Assembly (NCBI GenBank): GCA_021325515.1
Contig: JAJPHC010000050.1
Coordinates: 44,786 to 108,785, forward strand
Source of the DNA: Acidobacteriota bacterium
GTDB lineage: Bacteria; Acidobacteriota; Thermoanaerobaculia; Gp7-AA8
Reading direction: 5' to 3'
Length of the DNA: 64,000 bases
Shown: positions 8,253 to 15,612 of the stretch, piece by piece
Layout: each line of letters starts with the position of its first letter
Position numbering within the stretch: position 1 is the first letter of the stretch
Made by a program: the position numbers and the translations under genes
The notes under the pieces: model-generated
Seen by the model: only the letters and a program-made list of their open reading frames with translations
Database searches by the model: none
Told to the model about the DNA's origin: nothing

Positions 8253-8687
8253 TCACTCCGGCCTGTCCGTCATCACGCTGAGCAGCTCTGCTTCCGCGAC
8301 GACGTTGCCGTTGACGCGCGCGATGCCTTTGACCTTCGCCGTCGACGAACGGCGCTGCAGCACTTCGCACTCCATGATGAGCTGATCGCCGGGAACCACC
8401 GGCCTGCGGAAGCGCGCCTTGTCGACACCGCCGAACATGAAGAGCTTCTTGTCCCGGTCGGGAAGATCGCGCAGGAAGATGATCGCGCTGCACTGCGCCA
8501 TCGCTTCGATGATGAGCACGCCGGGCATGACCGGCGCGCCGGGGAAGTGCCCGGGAAAGAACGGCTCGTTGGCCGTCACGTTCTTGAGTCCGACGATCCG
8601 CTTTTCCTCGATCTCGAGGATGCGGTCGACGAGCAGCATCGGATAGCGATGCGGCAACAGCTTGATGATTTCCTGAATCGTCAACAT
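8253..8687 (-). CDS. fabZ: 3-hydroxyacyl-ACP dehydratase
   Basis: This 144-aa hot-dog-fold enzyme dehydrates 3-hydroxyacyl-ACP in fatty acid synthesis. The signature HRYPMLLVDRI and the catalytic-helix motif HFPGAPVMPGVLIIEAMAQ are intact. It sits between lpxD and lpxA, the usual order in diderms, where it competes with lipid A synthesis for the same 3-hydroxyacyl-ACP pool. Gaps are 8 bp to lpxD and 2 bp to lpxA, so the three genes are very probably cotranscribed. Confidence 0.96.
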   Translation of the reverse strand: MLTIQEIIKLLPHRYPMLLVDRILEIEEKRIVGLKNVTANEPFFPGHFPGAPVMPGVLIIEAMAQCSAIIFLRDLPDRDKKLFMFGGVDKARFRRPVVPGDQLIMECEVLQRRSSTAKVKGIARVNGNVVAEAELLSVMTDRPE

Positions 8688-8695
8688 ACGTACCT

Positions 8696-9676
8696 TTAAG
8701 ACGTCTTTCTCTTCGTCATTCTTCTGAGCACGGCCTCGCGCCGCGCAAACTCACGGAACGGAACCGCGGGACTCCCCATCACCTTCGTGTTGGCCGGCAC
8801 ATCCTCGAGCACCGCGCTCTTGGCTGCGACCTGAACACCGCTGCCGATCCGGAGATGCCCGGCGAAACCCGACTGTCCGGCGACGACGACGTAGTCGCCG
8901 AGCTCCGTCGAGCCGGCGATGCCGACCTGCGACACGAGCAGGCAGTGCTTCCCAATCCGGACGTTGTGGCCGATCTGGACGAGGTTGTCGATCTTCGTTC
9001 CCTCGCCGATCACGGTCTCGCCGAGCGCGGCGCGGTCGATCGTCGTTCCGGAACCGATCTCCACGTCATTCTCGATGCGCACCGTGCCGATCTGCGGGAT
9101 CTTGTGATGGCGCCCGCCGTGCGTGGCGAAGCCGTAGCCGTCGGAGCCGATCACGCAGCCGCTGTGGATGATGCAGCGGTCGCCGATCTTCGAGGCGTAG
9201 TAGATCGACACCTGCGGATAGACGATGCAGTCGCTGCCGATCGAGGAGCCATTCTCGATCGTGACATTGGGATAGATGATCGTCCGGTCGCCGATCGCGA
9301 CATCATCGCCGATCGAGGCGAAGGCGCCGATCGCGACGCCGTCACCGAGACGGACGTTCTTCCCGATCGACGACTGCGGCGAGATCCCGGATGGAGCCGG
9401 CCGGCTCGCGAACCATTTCGCCACCACACGCGCCAGGGAGAAGTAGGGATCGTCGACGCGAATGAATCGGGGATCGTCGCCTTCCTGCGCGCGCGCGACG
9501 AGAATCGCGCCGGCCCCTGTTTCCGCGAGCATGCCGGCGTATTTCGGATTGGAGAGAAAGCTGAGCCGGTCGCCTGCGGCCGCGGAAAGCGGAGCCACTC
9601 CGGCGATCATCAGATCCGCCGGTCCGGCGTAGCTTCCCTCGACAAACTGGACGATTTCCCCAACCTTGACAGACAT
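8696..9676 (-). CDS. lpxD: UDP-3-O-(3-hydroxyacyl)glucosamine N-acyltransferase
   Basis: This 326-aa enzyme adds the amide-linked acyl chain in lipid A synthesis. It has an N-terminal uridine-binding domain, many hexapeptide repeats ([16 protein letters not shown] and similar) and the catalytic-His region [13 protein letters not shown]. The ATG at 9676 gives [12 protein letters not shown]; upstream codons would run through a palindromic repeat. No Shine-Dalgarno sequence precedes it, but a TACAAT box lies 9 nt upstream. A terminator separates it from skp, so it may head its own transcript. Confidence 0.95.
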   Translation of the reverse strand: MSVKVGEIVQFVEGSYAGPADLMIAGVAPLSAAAGDRLSFLSNPKYAGMLAETGAGAILVARAQEGDDPRFIRVDDPYFSLARVVAKWFASRPAPSGISPQSSIGKNVRLGDGVAIGAFASIGDDVAIGDRTIIYPNVTIENGSSIGSDCIVYPQVSIYYASKIGDRCIIHSGCVIGSDGYGFATHGGRHHKIPQIGTVRIENDVEIGSGTTIDRAALGETVIGEGTKIDNLVQIGHNVRIGKHCLLVSQVGIAGSTELGDYVVVAGQSGFAGHLRIGSGVQVAAKSAVLEDVPANTKVMGSPAVPFREFARREAVLRRMTKRKTS

Positions 9677-9685
9677 GGCCGCGGC

Positions 9686-9691
9686 ATTGTA
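9686..9691 (-). promoter_or_regulatory. -10-like box before lpxD
   Basis: Read on the minus strand, TACAAT is followed by 9 nt and then the lpxD ATG. The downstream context closely resembles that of the HtrA gene (TACAAT, then GCGGCC before ATG). No clear -35 is seen. This suggests a nearly leaderless lpxD mRNA. Confidence 0.42.
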
Positions 9692-9701
9692 GCTGAGCAG
9701 G

Positions 9702-9760
9702 GTGCACGACAGGCGCCCCGCCTGTCGCCGCCTGGACAGGCAGGGGCGCCTGTCGTACAC
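9702..9760. repeat. Palindromic repeat, GGACAGGCG family
   Basis: Two inverted arms of about 25-26 nt (9702-9726 and 9735-9760) with one bulged base and an 8-nt loop. Each arm contains an internal hairpin built on GACAGGCG/CCTGTC. It is homologous to the perfect palindrome at 39362-39432. It lies between the skp terminator and lpxD. Confidence 0.85.
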
Positions 9761-9767
9761 CGCAAAG

Positions 9768-9795
9768 AAAAAGCCTCCTGCGAGAGGAGGCTTTT
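9768..9795 (-). terminator. Intrinsic terminator downstream of skp
   Basis: Read on the minus strand, a 7-bp stem GCCTCCT/AGGAGGC with a 5-nt loop is followed by a run of T (complement of the A-rich 9768-9772). It lies 24 bp after the skp stop. On the plus strand it is followed by TTTT, so it may work in both directions. Confidence 0.8.
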
Positions 9796-9818
9796 GAATG
9801 GTTCGATGGCGAGGCTAT

Positions 9819-10358
9819 TTACTTCTTGGCCGGCGCCGGGGTCTCGGGATTCGCGGCGTTGAAGCGCGTGATCACGCTGTCCGTGATGTCGATCGCGTCC
9901 GACGCGTAGACCAGGCCTGACTCGAACTTGTTGAAGATGGCAGCGAGGCCCATCTCCTTTCCGATCTGGTCGATGACCGGCTTGATCTTGTTCTCGAGCT
10001 CCATGAGGGCCTTGTCGCGAGCCTCTCCGACTTCACGATCGGCGTCCTGCGCATAGCGCTGCATCGCGATCTTCTTGTCCGAGAGCTGCTTCTGCATATC
10101 GGTCAGCTTGTCTTCGCTGAGCGAGAGCTTCTTGTTGTTGATGTCCGCTTCGAGCGCATTGATCTCGTCGTCCATCTTCTTCGCCCGCGCGATGCGGTCG
10201 TCCTGCATCTTCTTCAACTTCTCGTACGCCTGCTTTCCGGGCGCCGAGCTCTGAAGGACCTTCTGCACGTCGATCACCGCAACGCGCGACGGCGCGCTCT
10301 GCGCGAACATCGGGGCCGCCAGCGCGGCGACCGCCATCGAAATCAACACCTTCTTCAT
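9819..10358 (-). CDS. skp: OmpH/Skp-family periplasmic chaperone
   Basis: This 179-aa protein carries unfolded outer-membrane proteins through the periplasm to BamA. A signal peptide (MKKVLISMAVAALAAPMFAQ) precedes the OmpH domain VAVIDVQKVLQSSAPGKQ; residues about 45-110 are a long charged heptad-rich coiled coil, as in Skp tentacles. The ATG at 10358 is supported by a strong ribosome binding site, AAAGGAG. It follows bamA by 43 bp and is closed by an intrinsic terminator, so bamA-skp is the likely transcript. Confidence 0.93.
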   Translation of the reverse strand: MKKVLISMAVAALAAPMFAQSAPSRVAVIDVQKVLQSSAPGKQAYEKLKKMQDDRIARAKKMDDEINALEADINNKKLSLSEDKLTDMQKQLSDKKIAMQRYAQDADREVGEARDKALMELENKIKPVIDQIGKEMGLAAIFNKFESGLVYASDAIDITDSVITRFNAANPETPAPAKK

Positions 10359-10401
10359 GAACTCTCCTTTGATCTTGGACACCGATAGAATCGGAGCCTG
10401 T

Positions 10402-12900
10402 TTAGTACGTATTCCCAATCGTGAACTGGAAGCCTTCGAAGTTGTCGCCCGGCTTCTTGTTCGGATTGATCGCATAGATGAACCGCAGCGGGAACTGGAA
10501 CACCGGCAGGAACACCCGGAGCTCGGCTCCCGTCGAATAGCGCATCTTCGTGAAGTCCCACTTCTCGCCGTAGTTGTAGGCGTAGCCCGTATCGGCGAAG
10601 AGCACGAGGCGCAGCGGATCGTTCACGCGGAAGATGTACTCGAAGTTGTAGACGTTGTACTTGTAGCCGCCGACGCTGCTGGAGAGACCGTTGATCGTCT
10701 CCTTCGGGCCGAGGTCGCCGAGACGGAAGCCGCGGACGGAGTACTCACCGCCGACGAGGAAACGCTCCGACTGCGGCACGCAGAGGCGCTCCTTCGTCTC
10801 AGCCTGCTGGGTGTACGTCGTCGCACAGTTCTTGTCGAGCGGCTTGATGTATCCCCCCTCGGCATTGAAGCTGACGGACGTCTTGCGCGACAGGCGGAAG
10901 AACTTCGTCATCGTCACCGTCGGCTTGAAGATATGAATCGTGCCGCCCAGCGGACCGCCGGCGAAGGCCGTCGTCATCTGCAGCTTCATGCCGCGCGTCG
11001 CGTCGTAGGGATTGTCGCGCGAGTCGAACGAATACGAGGGACCGATCGAGGACGTCGTGAAGCGGAAGTCGGCCACGTCGGTCAGCGGGATGTTGCCGTT
11101 GTCGTCGGGCTTCTCGGTCGATTCGTAGTGCTGTTTCGAACGCTCGAGGCCGTAGACGACGCTGATGCTGTCGAAGCGGTGGAGGCGATACCCGTAGGCG
11201 ATCGTCCCTCCCTTGCCGCGGTCTTCGAAGCCGACCGACAGCGGATATTTCGTGTTGCGGTTGAAAATCGAGATGCCGAAGCTGTTCGGCGTATCCATGA
11301 ACCAGGGATCGGAGTAGGAGAAGCTGAAGAGATTCGTCCGGCTGCCTTTCTGGAACGACATGCCGAGCGTTTCCCCTTCGCCGAGGAAGTTGCGCGTCGA
11401 GAACTGCGACTGGATGAAGAAGCCGCCGCCCTCCGAGTAGCCGCCGCCGAACTGAACGTCGTTCTTCCCCTCTTCGTTGCCCTTGACCGTGATGTCGACG
11501 GTCTTGCTCTCCTGATTCACTTTGAACTCAGGGTTCTCCGTGACCTTGAAGTAGCCGAGCTGTCCGAGCTTGTAGAGGCTCTGCTTGAAGGTCTCCATGT
11601 CCATGATCGAGCCTTCATCGATGAAGATCTCGCGGCGGAGCACCTTGTCCTTCGTCGTGGTGTTGCCCGAAAACTCGAGGCGGCCGAGATGGAACTGGTC
11701 GCCTTCGTACACCGTCATGTTCACATCCATGACGTGTCCGTCCCGTTCGACGTAATCGGGATTGACGTAGGCGTAGATGAAGCCGCGCGAGCGATACGCG
11801 TCGCCGAACGCATCGGCGCGCGCCTGAATCGGCTTGCGGCGAATCGTCTGCCCCTTCTTGATCGGCCAGTCGCCGATGATCTGCTCGTTCGTGAAGACTT
11901 TGTTTCCGCTGACGGAAACATCGCCCATCTTGTAGATCGAGCCTTCCTTCACCGGGATGATCAGCTTGACGCGCGGCTTCTTGCCCTTGATCTGAACCAC
12001 TTTCGGCTCCCCGAAGGAGACGCCGTAGTAGCCGTAGTCCTGATAGAAATTCTTCAGGTTCTCGAGATCTTCGTCGAGCTTCGAAGGGATGTAGAGATCC
12101 TTCTTGCGGATCCAGGTGATGATGTTGTGCGACTTCACTTCCTTCATCGCCATCTGCAGGCGGCGATTCGAGAAGTGGGTGTTGCCGGTGAACTGAATCG
12201 AGGCGACCTTGGCCTTGATGCCTTCGTTGATGTTGAAGACGACGCGCTTGTCGCCGCTCGATCCGAGATCCTCGATCGCAGGCTCGACCGTCACGCCCTC
12301 GTAGCCGTTCTCCGTGTAGGCCTTGCGAATGGACTCCGCGGCCCGGCGGATGAGCGTCTGCTCGATCGTGTTGCCGACGTGAAGATCGATCTTGTCCTTG
12401 TCGAGCTGCTCGGTGATCTTGTTCGTGGCGAGATCTTTGTTACCGCGATACTCGACGGAGCCGATGCGCGGCCGCTCCTTGACGATCGCGCGGACGATGA
12501 CGCCGCCCTGCTCGCCCTTCTCGGCCTCGATGCGGATGTCGTCGAAGAGGCCCGTCTGCCAGAGGTTCAGGAAGTTGCGCTGGACCAGTTCGGGGTTGTA
12601 GGGCTCACCCGGCAGAATGCCGAGGTAGACACGAATCGTGTCGCTGGCAACCGAAGAGTTGCCTACGGCTTCGAAGCGCTTCACCTTCAGCCCCGCAAGT
12701 TCGCCGGCGCTCTTCGAGATGGGCGCCACCGCCGACGGCTTCGTCAACGGAGCATCCGTGATACGGCCGCCACCGGATGGGGTGTCGATGATCGATCCCG
12801 GCTTCGGACGCTGCGGCGGTTTGGGCTCCGACGTCTGCGCCTGCAGGGCAGTAGTGGCGGCCAGCAAGACCGCGAGCGAAGTGGATAGCGTTCGATTCAT
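10402..12900 (-). CDS. bamA: Outer membrane protein assembly factor BamA
   Basis: This 832-aa protein inserts beta-barrel proteins into the outer membrane. After a signal peptide (MNRTLSTSLAVLLAATTALQAQ) and a proline-rich linker, a series of POTRA domains spans roughly residues 70-420 (for example VEYRGNKDLATNKI and VSVSGNKVFTNEQI), followed by the Omp85 barrel with SERFLVGGEYSVRGFR and a C-terminal strand ending in an aromatic residue. No Shine-Dalgarno sequence precedes the ATG. Long open frames antisense to it are GC-driven shadows. Length agrees with the family. Confidence 0.96.
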   Translation of the reverse strand: MNRTLSTSLAVLLAATTALQAQTSEPKPPQRPKPGSIIDTPSGGGRITDAPLTKPSAVAPISKSAGELAGLKVKRFEAVGNSSVASDTIRVYLGILPGEPYNPELVQRNFLNLWQTGLFDDIRIEAEKGEQGGVIVRAIVKERPRIGSVEYRGNKDLATNKITEQLDKDKIDLHVGNTIEQTLIRRAAESIRKAYTENGYEGVTVEPAIEDLGSSGDKRVVFNINEGIKAKVASIQFTGNTHFSNRRLQMAMKEVKSHNIITWIRKKDLYIPSKLDEDLENLKNFYQDYGYYGVSFGEPKVVQIKGKKPRVKLIIPVKEGSIYKMGDVSVSGNKVFTNEQIIGDWPIKKGQTIRRKPIQARADAFGDAYRSRGFIYAYVNPDYVERDGHVMDVNMTVYEGDQFHLGRLEFSGNTTTKDKVLRREIFIDEGSIMDMETFKQSLYKLGQLGYFKVTENPEFKVNQESKTVDITVKGNEEGKNDVQFGGGYSEGGGFFIQSQFSTRNFLGEGETLGMSFQKGSRTNLFSFSYSDPWFMDTPNSFGISIFNRNTKYPLSVGFEDRGKGGTIAYGYRLHRFDSISVVYGLERSKQHYESTEKPDDNGNIPLTDVADFRFTTSSIGPSYSFDSRDNPYDATRGMKLQMTTAFAGGPLGGTIHIFKPTVTMTKFFRLSRKTSVSFNAEGGYIKPLDKNCATTYTQQAETKERLCVPQSERFLVGGEYSVRGFRLGDLGPKETINGLSSSVGGYKYNVYNFEYIFRVNDPLRLVLFADTGYAYNYGEKWDFTKMRYSTGAELRVFLPVFQFPLRFIYAINPNKKPGDNFEGFQFTIGNTY

Positions 12901-13040
12901 AAAATGTGGTGGTTATGAAAACCCTTGGACTGTGTGACGACCGAAGCCGGGTGGAGGTCACGCGCGGGGCAGAACAGCCCGAAAGCGCGGCGCATTCTAC
13001 CGCAGGGGGCTCGGTTTGCGTGGGTTAGCCACGAGAGGCA

Positions 13041-13421
13041 TCAGCCATACGTAGCCAAACCGTTGCCGAACGACCAGTTCTCCTTCGTCACCTCGACGAG
13101 TGAGATCAATACATCATCGGGCCTCACTGCGAGCGCACGCCCGAGACGTGCGACGATATCGGCATAAAGAGCCTTCTTGATCTCCAGCGTGCGGCCGTGA
13201 TTCAGCGTGATCTCGATGATGATCAGATCGGCCGAGCGGCTGACGCCGGCGTAGGAGGGATGAGCGATGAGCGCATCCTCGTCGAGCTGCTGGAGAATCT
13301 GAAAGCGGTCATCCGCCGGCACATTCGCCTGCGAAGTGAGCGCTTCATGCACGCAGTCCGCTGCCGTGCGGAGATATTCGGGTGATTTGCCGCGGCGCAT
13401 CCACAATTTTACGAGAGGCAT
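13041..13421 (-). CDS. Tautomerase-family protein
   Basis: This 126-aa protein begins MPLVKLWMRRG, the N-terminal proline (Pro2, Pro1 after Met removal) being the catalytic base of the 4-oxalocrotonate tautomerase superfamily. Its length fits the fused, about 125-residue tautomerase-2 type rather than the 62-residue 4-OT subunit. Substrate unknown. The start is fixed by the proline. It lies 140 bp upstream of bamA in the same direction and starts only 2 bp from the divergent phosphatase gene. Confidence 0.85.
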   Translation of the reverse strand: MPLVKLWMRRGKSPEYLRTAADCVHEALTSQANVPADDRFQILQQLDEDALIAHPSYAGVSRSADLIIIEITLNHGRTLEIKKALYADIVARLGRALAVRPDDVLISLVEVTKENWSFGNGLATYG

Positions 13422-13423
13422 GA

Positions 13424-14293
13424 GTGCGACATTCTAAACGTGCTTTCGCCGTCGCGGCGCTGTTCTGTTCGCTCGCGGCGGCCGCGCAGCCCGTAGCGAA
13501 ACTGGCGCCGCGCAACGGCGTGGTCCGGCTCGCCGTCGTGGGAGACGCCGGTGACGGCACGATCCGCGTTGCACGTGGTCTCGCGCGCGTCCATGCGGAA
13601 CATCCGCTCGACGGCGTTCTGCTGCCCGGCGACAACCTCTATCCCTGCGGTGCGAAATCGGCGGACGATCCTGTCTGGCAGCGTCTTCAGCCCCTCTTCG
13701 ATCTCGCTCTTCCGATGTTTCCCATCCTCGGCAATCACGACTGGTGCGGGAATCCCGACGCGGAGCTCGCGTACAGCGCGCGCCTCGGCCTCTGGCGATT
13801 TCCTGCGCGCGAATACATGGTGGAGAGCGGCGTGGCGGACATCGCGATGATCGACACGACACCTTATGTACGGGGAAAAGGAAAGGCGCCGGATCTCGTG
13901 TCGATGTTCGCGGGCTCCAGGGCACGATGGCGCATCGTGACCGGGCATCACACGATCGTCTCTTCGGGCTTTCACGGCTACTTCCCGAGGCGCGAGCACC
14001 GGAGAATGCTCGCGCTGCTGGCGCCGATGCGCGCGGCCGGCGTCGATCTCTATGTGTGCGGCCACGATCATCATCTCGAACTGGTCGGAGGGAATCCCCG
14101 CATGCTGATCAGCGGTGCGTCGTCGGACCCGATCGCGCCGCTCGCACTGCATCCCAACACGTTGTTTCCCGCTGATGCGCAAAAACGCGGAGGCTTCGCC
14201 GTGCTCGAAATCAGTGCGTCGAAACTGAGCGTGACGTTTTACGATCTCGAAGGGAAGCGGCTCGCGGCGCCGCTGGAATGGACGAAGAAATGA
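13424..14293 (+). CDS. Secreted calcineurin-like phosphoesterase (acid phosphatase type)
   Basis: This 289-aa protein has a signal peptide (MRHSKRAFAVAALFCSLAAAAQ) and the metallophosphoesterase metal motifs in order: VVGDAGDG (Asp41, Asp44), LLPGDNLYP, LGNHDWCGN (103-111), a TGHH loop and CGHDHHLEL. The spacing resembles tartrate-resistant/purple acid phosphatases. It probably hydrolyses phosphate esters in the periplasm. The GTG at 13424 is the only possible start because an in-frame stop directly precedes it. The neighbouring tautomerase starts 2 bp away on the other strand. Confidence 0.88.
   Translation: MRHSKRAFAVAALFCSLAAAAQPVAKLAPRNGVVRLAVVGDAGDGTIRVARGLARVHAEHPLDGVLLPGDNLYPCGAKSADDPVWQRLQPLFDLALPMFPILGNHDWCGNPDAELAYSARLGLWRFPAREYMVESGVADIAMIDTTPYVRGKGKAPDLVSMFAGSRARWRIVTGHHTIVSSGFHGYFPRREHRRMLALLAPMRAAGVDLYVCGHDHHLELVGGNPRMLISGASSDPIAPLALHPNTLFPADAQKRGGFAVLEISASKLSVTFYDLEGKRLAAPLEWTKK
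13431..13436 (-). promoter_or_regulatory. -10-like box of the tautomerase gene, inside the divergent phosphatase gene
   Basis: Minus-strand TAGAAT lies 9 nt before the ATG. It falls in codons 3-5 of the divergent phosphatase gene, so the promoter must overlap that coding sequence. No Shine-Dalgarno sequence is present. Confidence 0.42.
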
Positions 14294-14481
14294 TCTGGCT
14301 CACGATCGCAGCCTCCGTCATCGGCGCAGCAGCGCTCTACATCGCAAAGCGGCCCGTCGCGGAAATCGAAGCAGGTGTGATGGGCGGAAGAGTCGGCCCG
14401 GGCTGCGTCGTCGCGCAGGCGGCGATGCTCCTGTTGTTCGCGGTGGTGCTGTTCGTGTTCCGGAAGGCGCTGACGTTCTGA
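14290..14481 (+). CDS. Small membrane protein, unknown function
   Basis: This 63-aa protein has two hydrophobic segments (WLTIAASVIGAAALYIA and VVAQAAMLLLFAVVLFVFR) and is probably an inner-membrane hairpin. I chose the ATG at 14290, which overlaps the phosphatase stop as ATGA; a start at 14278 would add four residues. The coupling implies cotranslation with the phosphatase. No family is recognised. It ends 62 bp before lexA. Confidence 0.6.
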   Translation: MIWLTIAASVIGAAALYIAKRPVAEIEAGVMGGRVGPGCVVAQAAMLLLFAVVLFVFRKALTF

Positions 14482-14483
14482 AG

Positions 14484-14507
14484 GCGTAAGTTTCGCCGCA
14501 CTTACGC
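14484..14507. promoter_or_regulatory. Inverted repeat next to the lexA -35 box, candidate LexA operator
   Basis: GCGTAAGT and ACTTACGC form a perfect 8-bp inverted repeat with an 8-bp spacer, ending one base before the TTGACT box. LexA usually represses its own gene through such a dyad. The sequence matches neither the gamma-proteobacterial CTGT-N8-ACAG nor the Bacillus-type box, so it could be a lineage-specific SOS box. Confidence 0.5.
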
Positions 14508-14536
14508 TTGACTTTCGCCTTGTTACCGCCTACATT
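14508..14536 (+). promoter_or_regulatory. lexA promoter, leaderless
   Basis: TTGACT (14508-14513), a 17-bp spacer and TACATT (14531-14536) form the best promoter in the window. The start codon is 7 nt after the -10 box, so the transcript should begin at or one base before the ATG. No ribosome binding site is present. Confidence 0.7.
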
Positions 14537-14543
14537 GCTGGGC

Positions 14544-15173
14544 ATGAAGTATCTGACGGAACGGCAACGCGACATTCTGAACTTCATCCGCACCTTCCAG
14601 AAGGAGCGCGGCGTTGCTCCGACGCACCGTGAGATCTGCGATCAATTTGGCTTCTCGTCGTATGGAACCGTCTACAAGCACCTCTCGCTGCTCGAGAAAA
14701 AGGGGCTGATTCGCCGCGACTGGAATCAGAAGCGCGGCGTCGAGCTCGTCGACAGTGAGGAGACGCCGAAGCCCGCATCGCCGCCGCAGGCGTCGAATGT
14801 CCGCGAGTTGCCTCTGTTCGGCTACATCGCGGCAGGCCGTCCCCTCGATGTCGACGTCTCGGACGAGACGATCACGGTCCCTGAACATCTGACCACGCGC
14901 GGCGAGAACTATGTGCTGAAGGTGCGTGGCGATTCGATGGTCGACGACGGAATCCTCGACGGCGATCTCGTGATCATCGCCCGCCGCGAGCGTGCCGACA
15001 ACGGAGAGATGGTCGTCGCCAACGTGAATGGCGAAGTGACTTTGAAGCGCATTTATCAGGAAGGAGAACGCGTCCGCCTGCAGCCGGCGAACTCGATGAT
15101 GAGCCCGATCTTTGCCTCTGCCCGTGACGTCGCGGTGCAGGGCGTGGTCGTCGGACTGATGCGACGCTTCTGA
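14544..15173 (+). CDS. lexA: SOS repressor LexA
   Basis: This 209-aa repressor controls the DNA-damage response. The N-terminal winged helix starts KYLTERQRDILNFI with recognition region APTHREICDQFGFSS. The self-cleavage site is Ala97-Gly98 in YIAAGRP, with catalytic Ser131 (GDSM) and Lys168 (TLKRI). The ATG at 14544 is preferred because it gives the standard start and lies 7 nt after a good -10 box; an upstream in-frame start would precede the promoter. It is followed 16 bp later by an XRE regulator in the same operon. Confidence 0.97.
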   Translation: MKYLTERQRDILNFIRTFQKERGVAPTHREICDQFGFSSYGTVYKHLSLLEKKGLIRRDWNQKRGVELVDSEETPKPASPPQASNVRELPLFGYIAAGRPLDVDVSDETITVPEHLTTRGENYVLKVRGDSMVDDGILDGDLVIIARRERADNGEMVVANVNGEVTLKRIYQEGERVRLQPANSMMSPIFASARDVAVQGVVVGLMRRF

Positions 15174-15189
15174 AAGTGAGGAAAGCACG

Positions 15190-15612
15190 ATGGATCTCGT
15201 TCTGAAACTTCGCGAAATCCGCCGGATGCGGGGCCTGAGTCAGAAAGACGTGGCGCGCATCTCCGGCATCGGCGAGAAGACGATCAGCTCGTTCGAGACA
15301 GGTGAGCGAATCGACTCCCTGAAGCTTGCACAGCTCAAGCGTCTCCTCAAGGCATACGGCATCACCGAAGCCGAATTCTTCAGCGGCACCGTCGATCGTC
15401 AGATCGCGCCGTGGGAGATGAACGAAGACGACTTCGCCACGACGCGGCTGCTCGACGAGCTGCACAGCCTCCCGAAACATGTGCAGCGCCTGGTCATCGC
15501 CAAGATGCAGGTGATGCTGGAGACCGCAAGCGATCTCCAGAAAGTCCGCGACAAGCGTCCTCTCTATGTCCAGAAGGATCCGGAGTGGCGCTCGCTCACC
15601 TCGCGTAACTGA
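15190..15612 (+). CDS. XRE-family helix-turn-helix regulator
   Basis: This 140-aa protein has an N-terminal Cro/C1-type HTH (residues about 5-60: KLREIRRMRGLSQKDVARIS and IGEKTISSFETGER). The C-terminal 80 residues are mostly helical with no known domain. A clear GAGGAAA ribosome binding site precedes the ATG. It follows lexA by 16 bp, so it is probably induced with lexA, which suggests a role in damage-linked regulation. Its stop codon directly abuts that of the convergent sulfatase-like gene. Confidence 0.88.
   Translation: MDLVLKLREIRRMRGLSQKDVARISGIGEKTISSFETGERIDSLKLAQLKRLLKAYGITEAEFFSGTVDRQIAPWEMNEDDFATTRLLDELHSLPKHVQRLVIAKMQVMLETASDLQKVRDKRPLYVQKDPEWRSLTSRN

Noticed and set aside
10357..12888. 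An 843-codon open frame on the plus strand opposite bamA (similar long antisense frames face the receptors, valS and lon).
   Set aside because: The opposite strand encodes an unmistakable BamA. The antisense translations are rich in Arg, Ala, Val and Asp with no motif, as expected of shadow frames in high-GC DNA.
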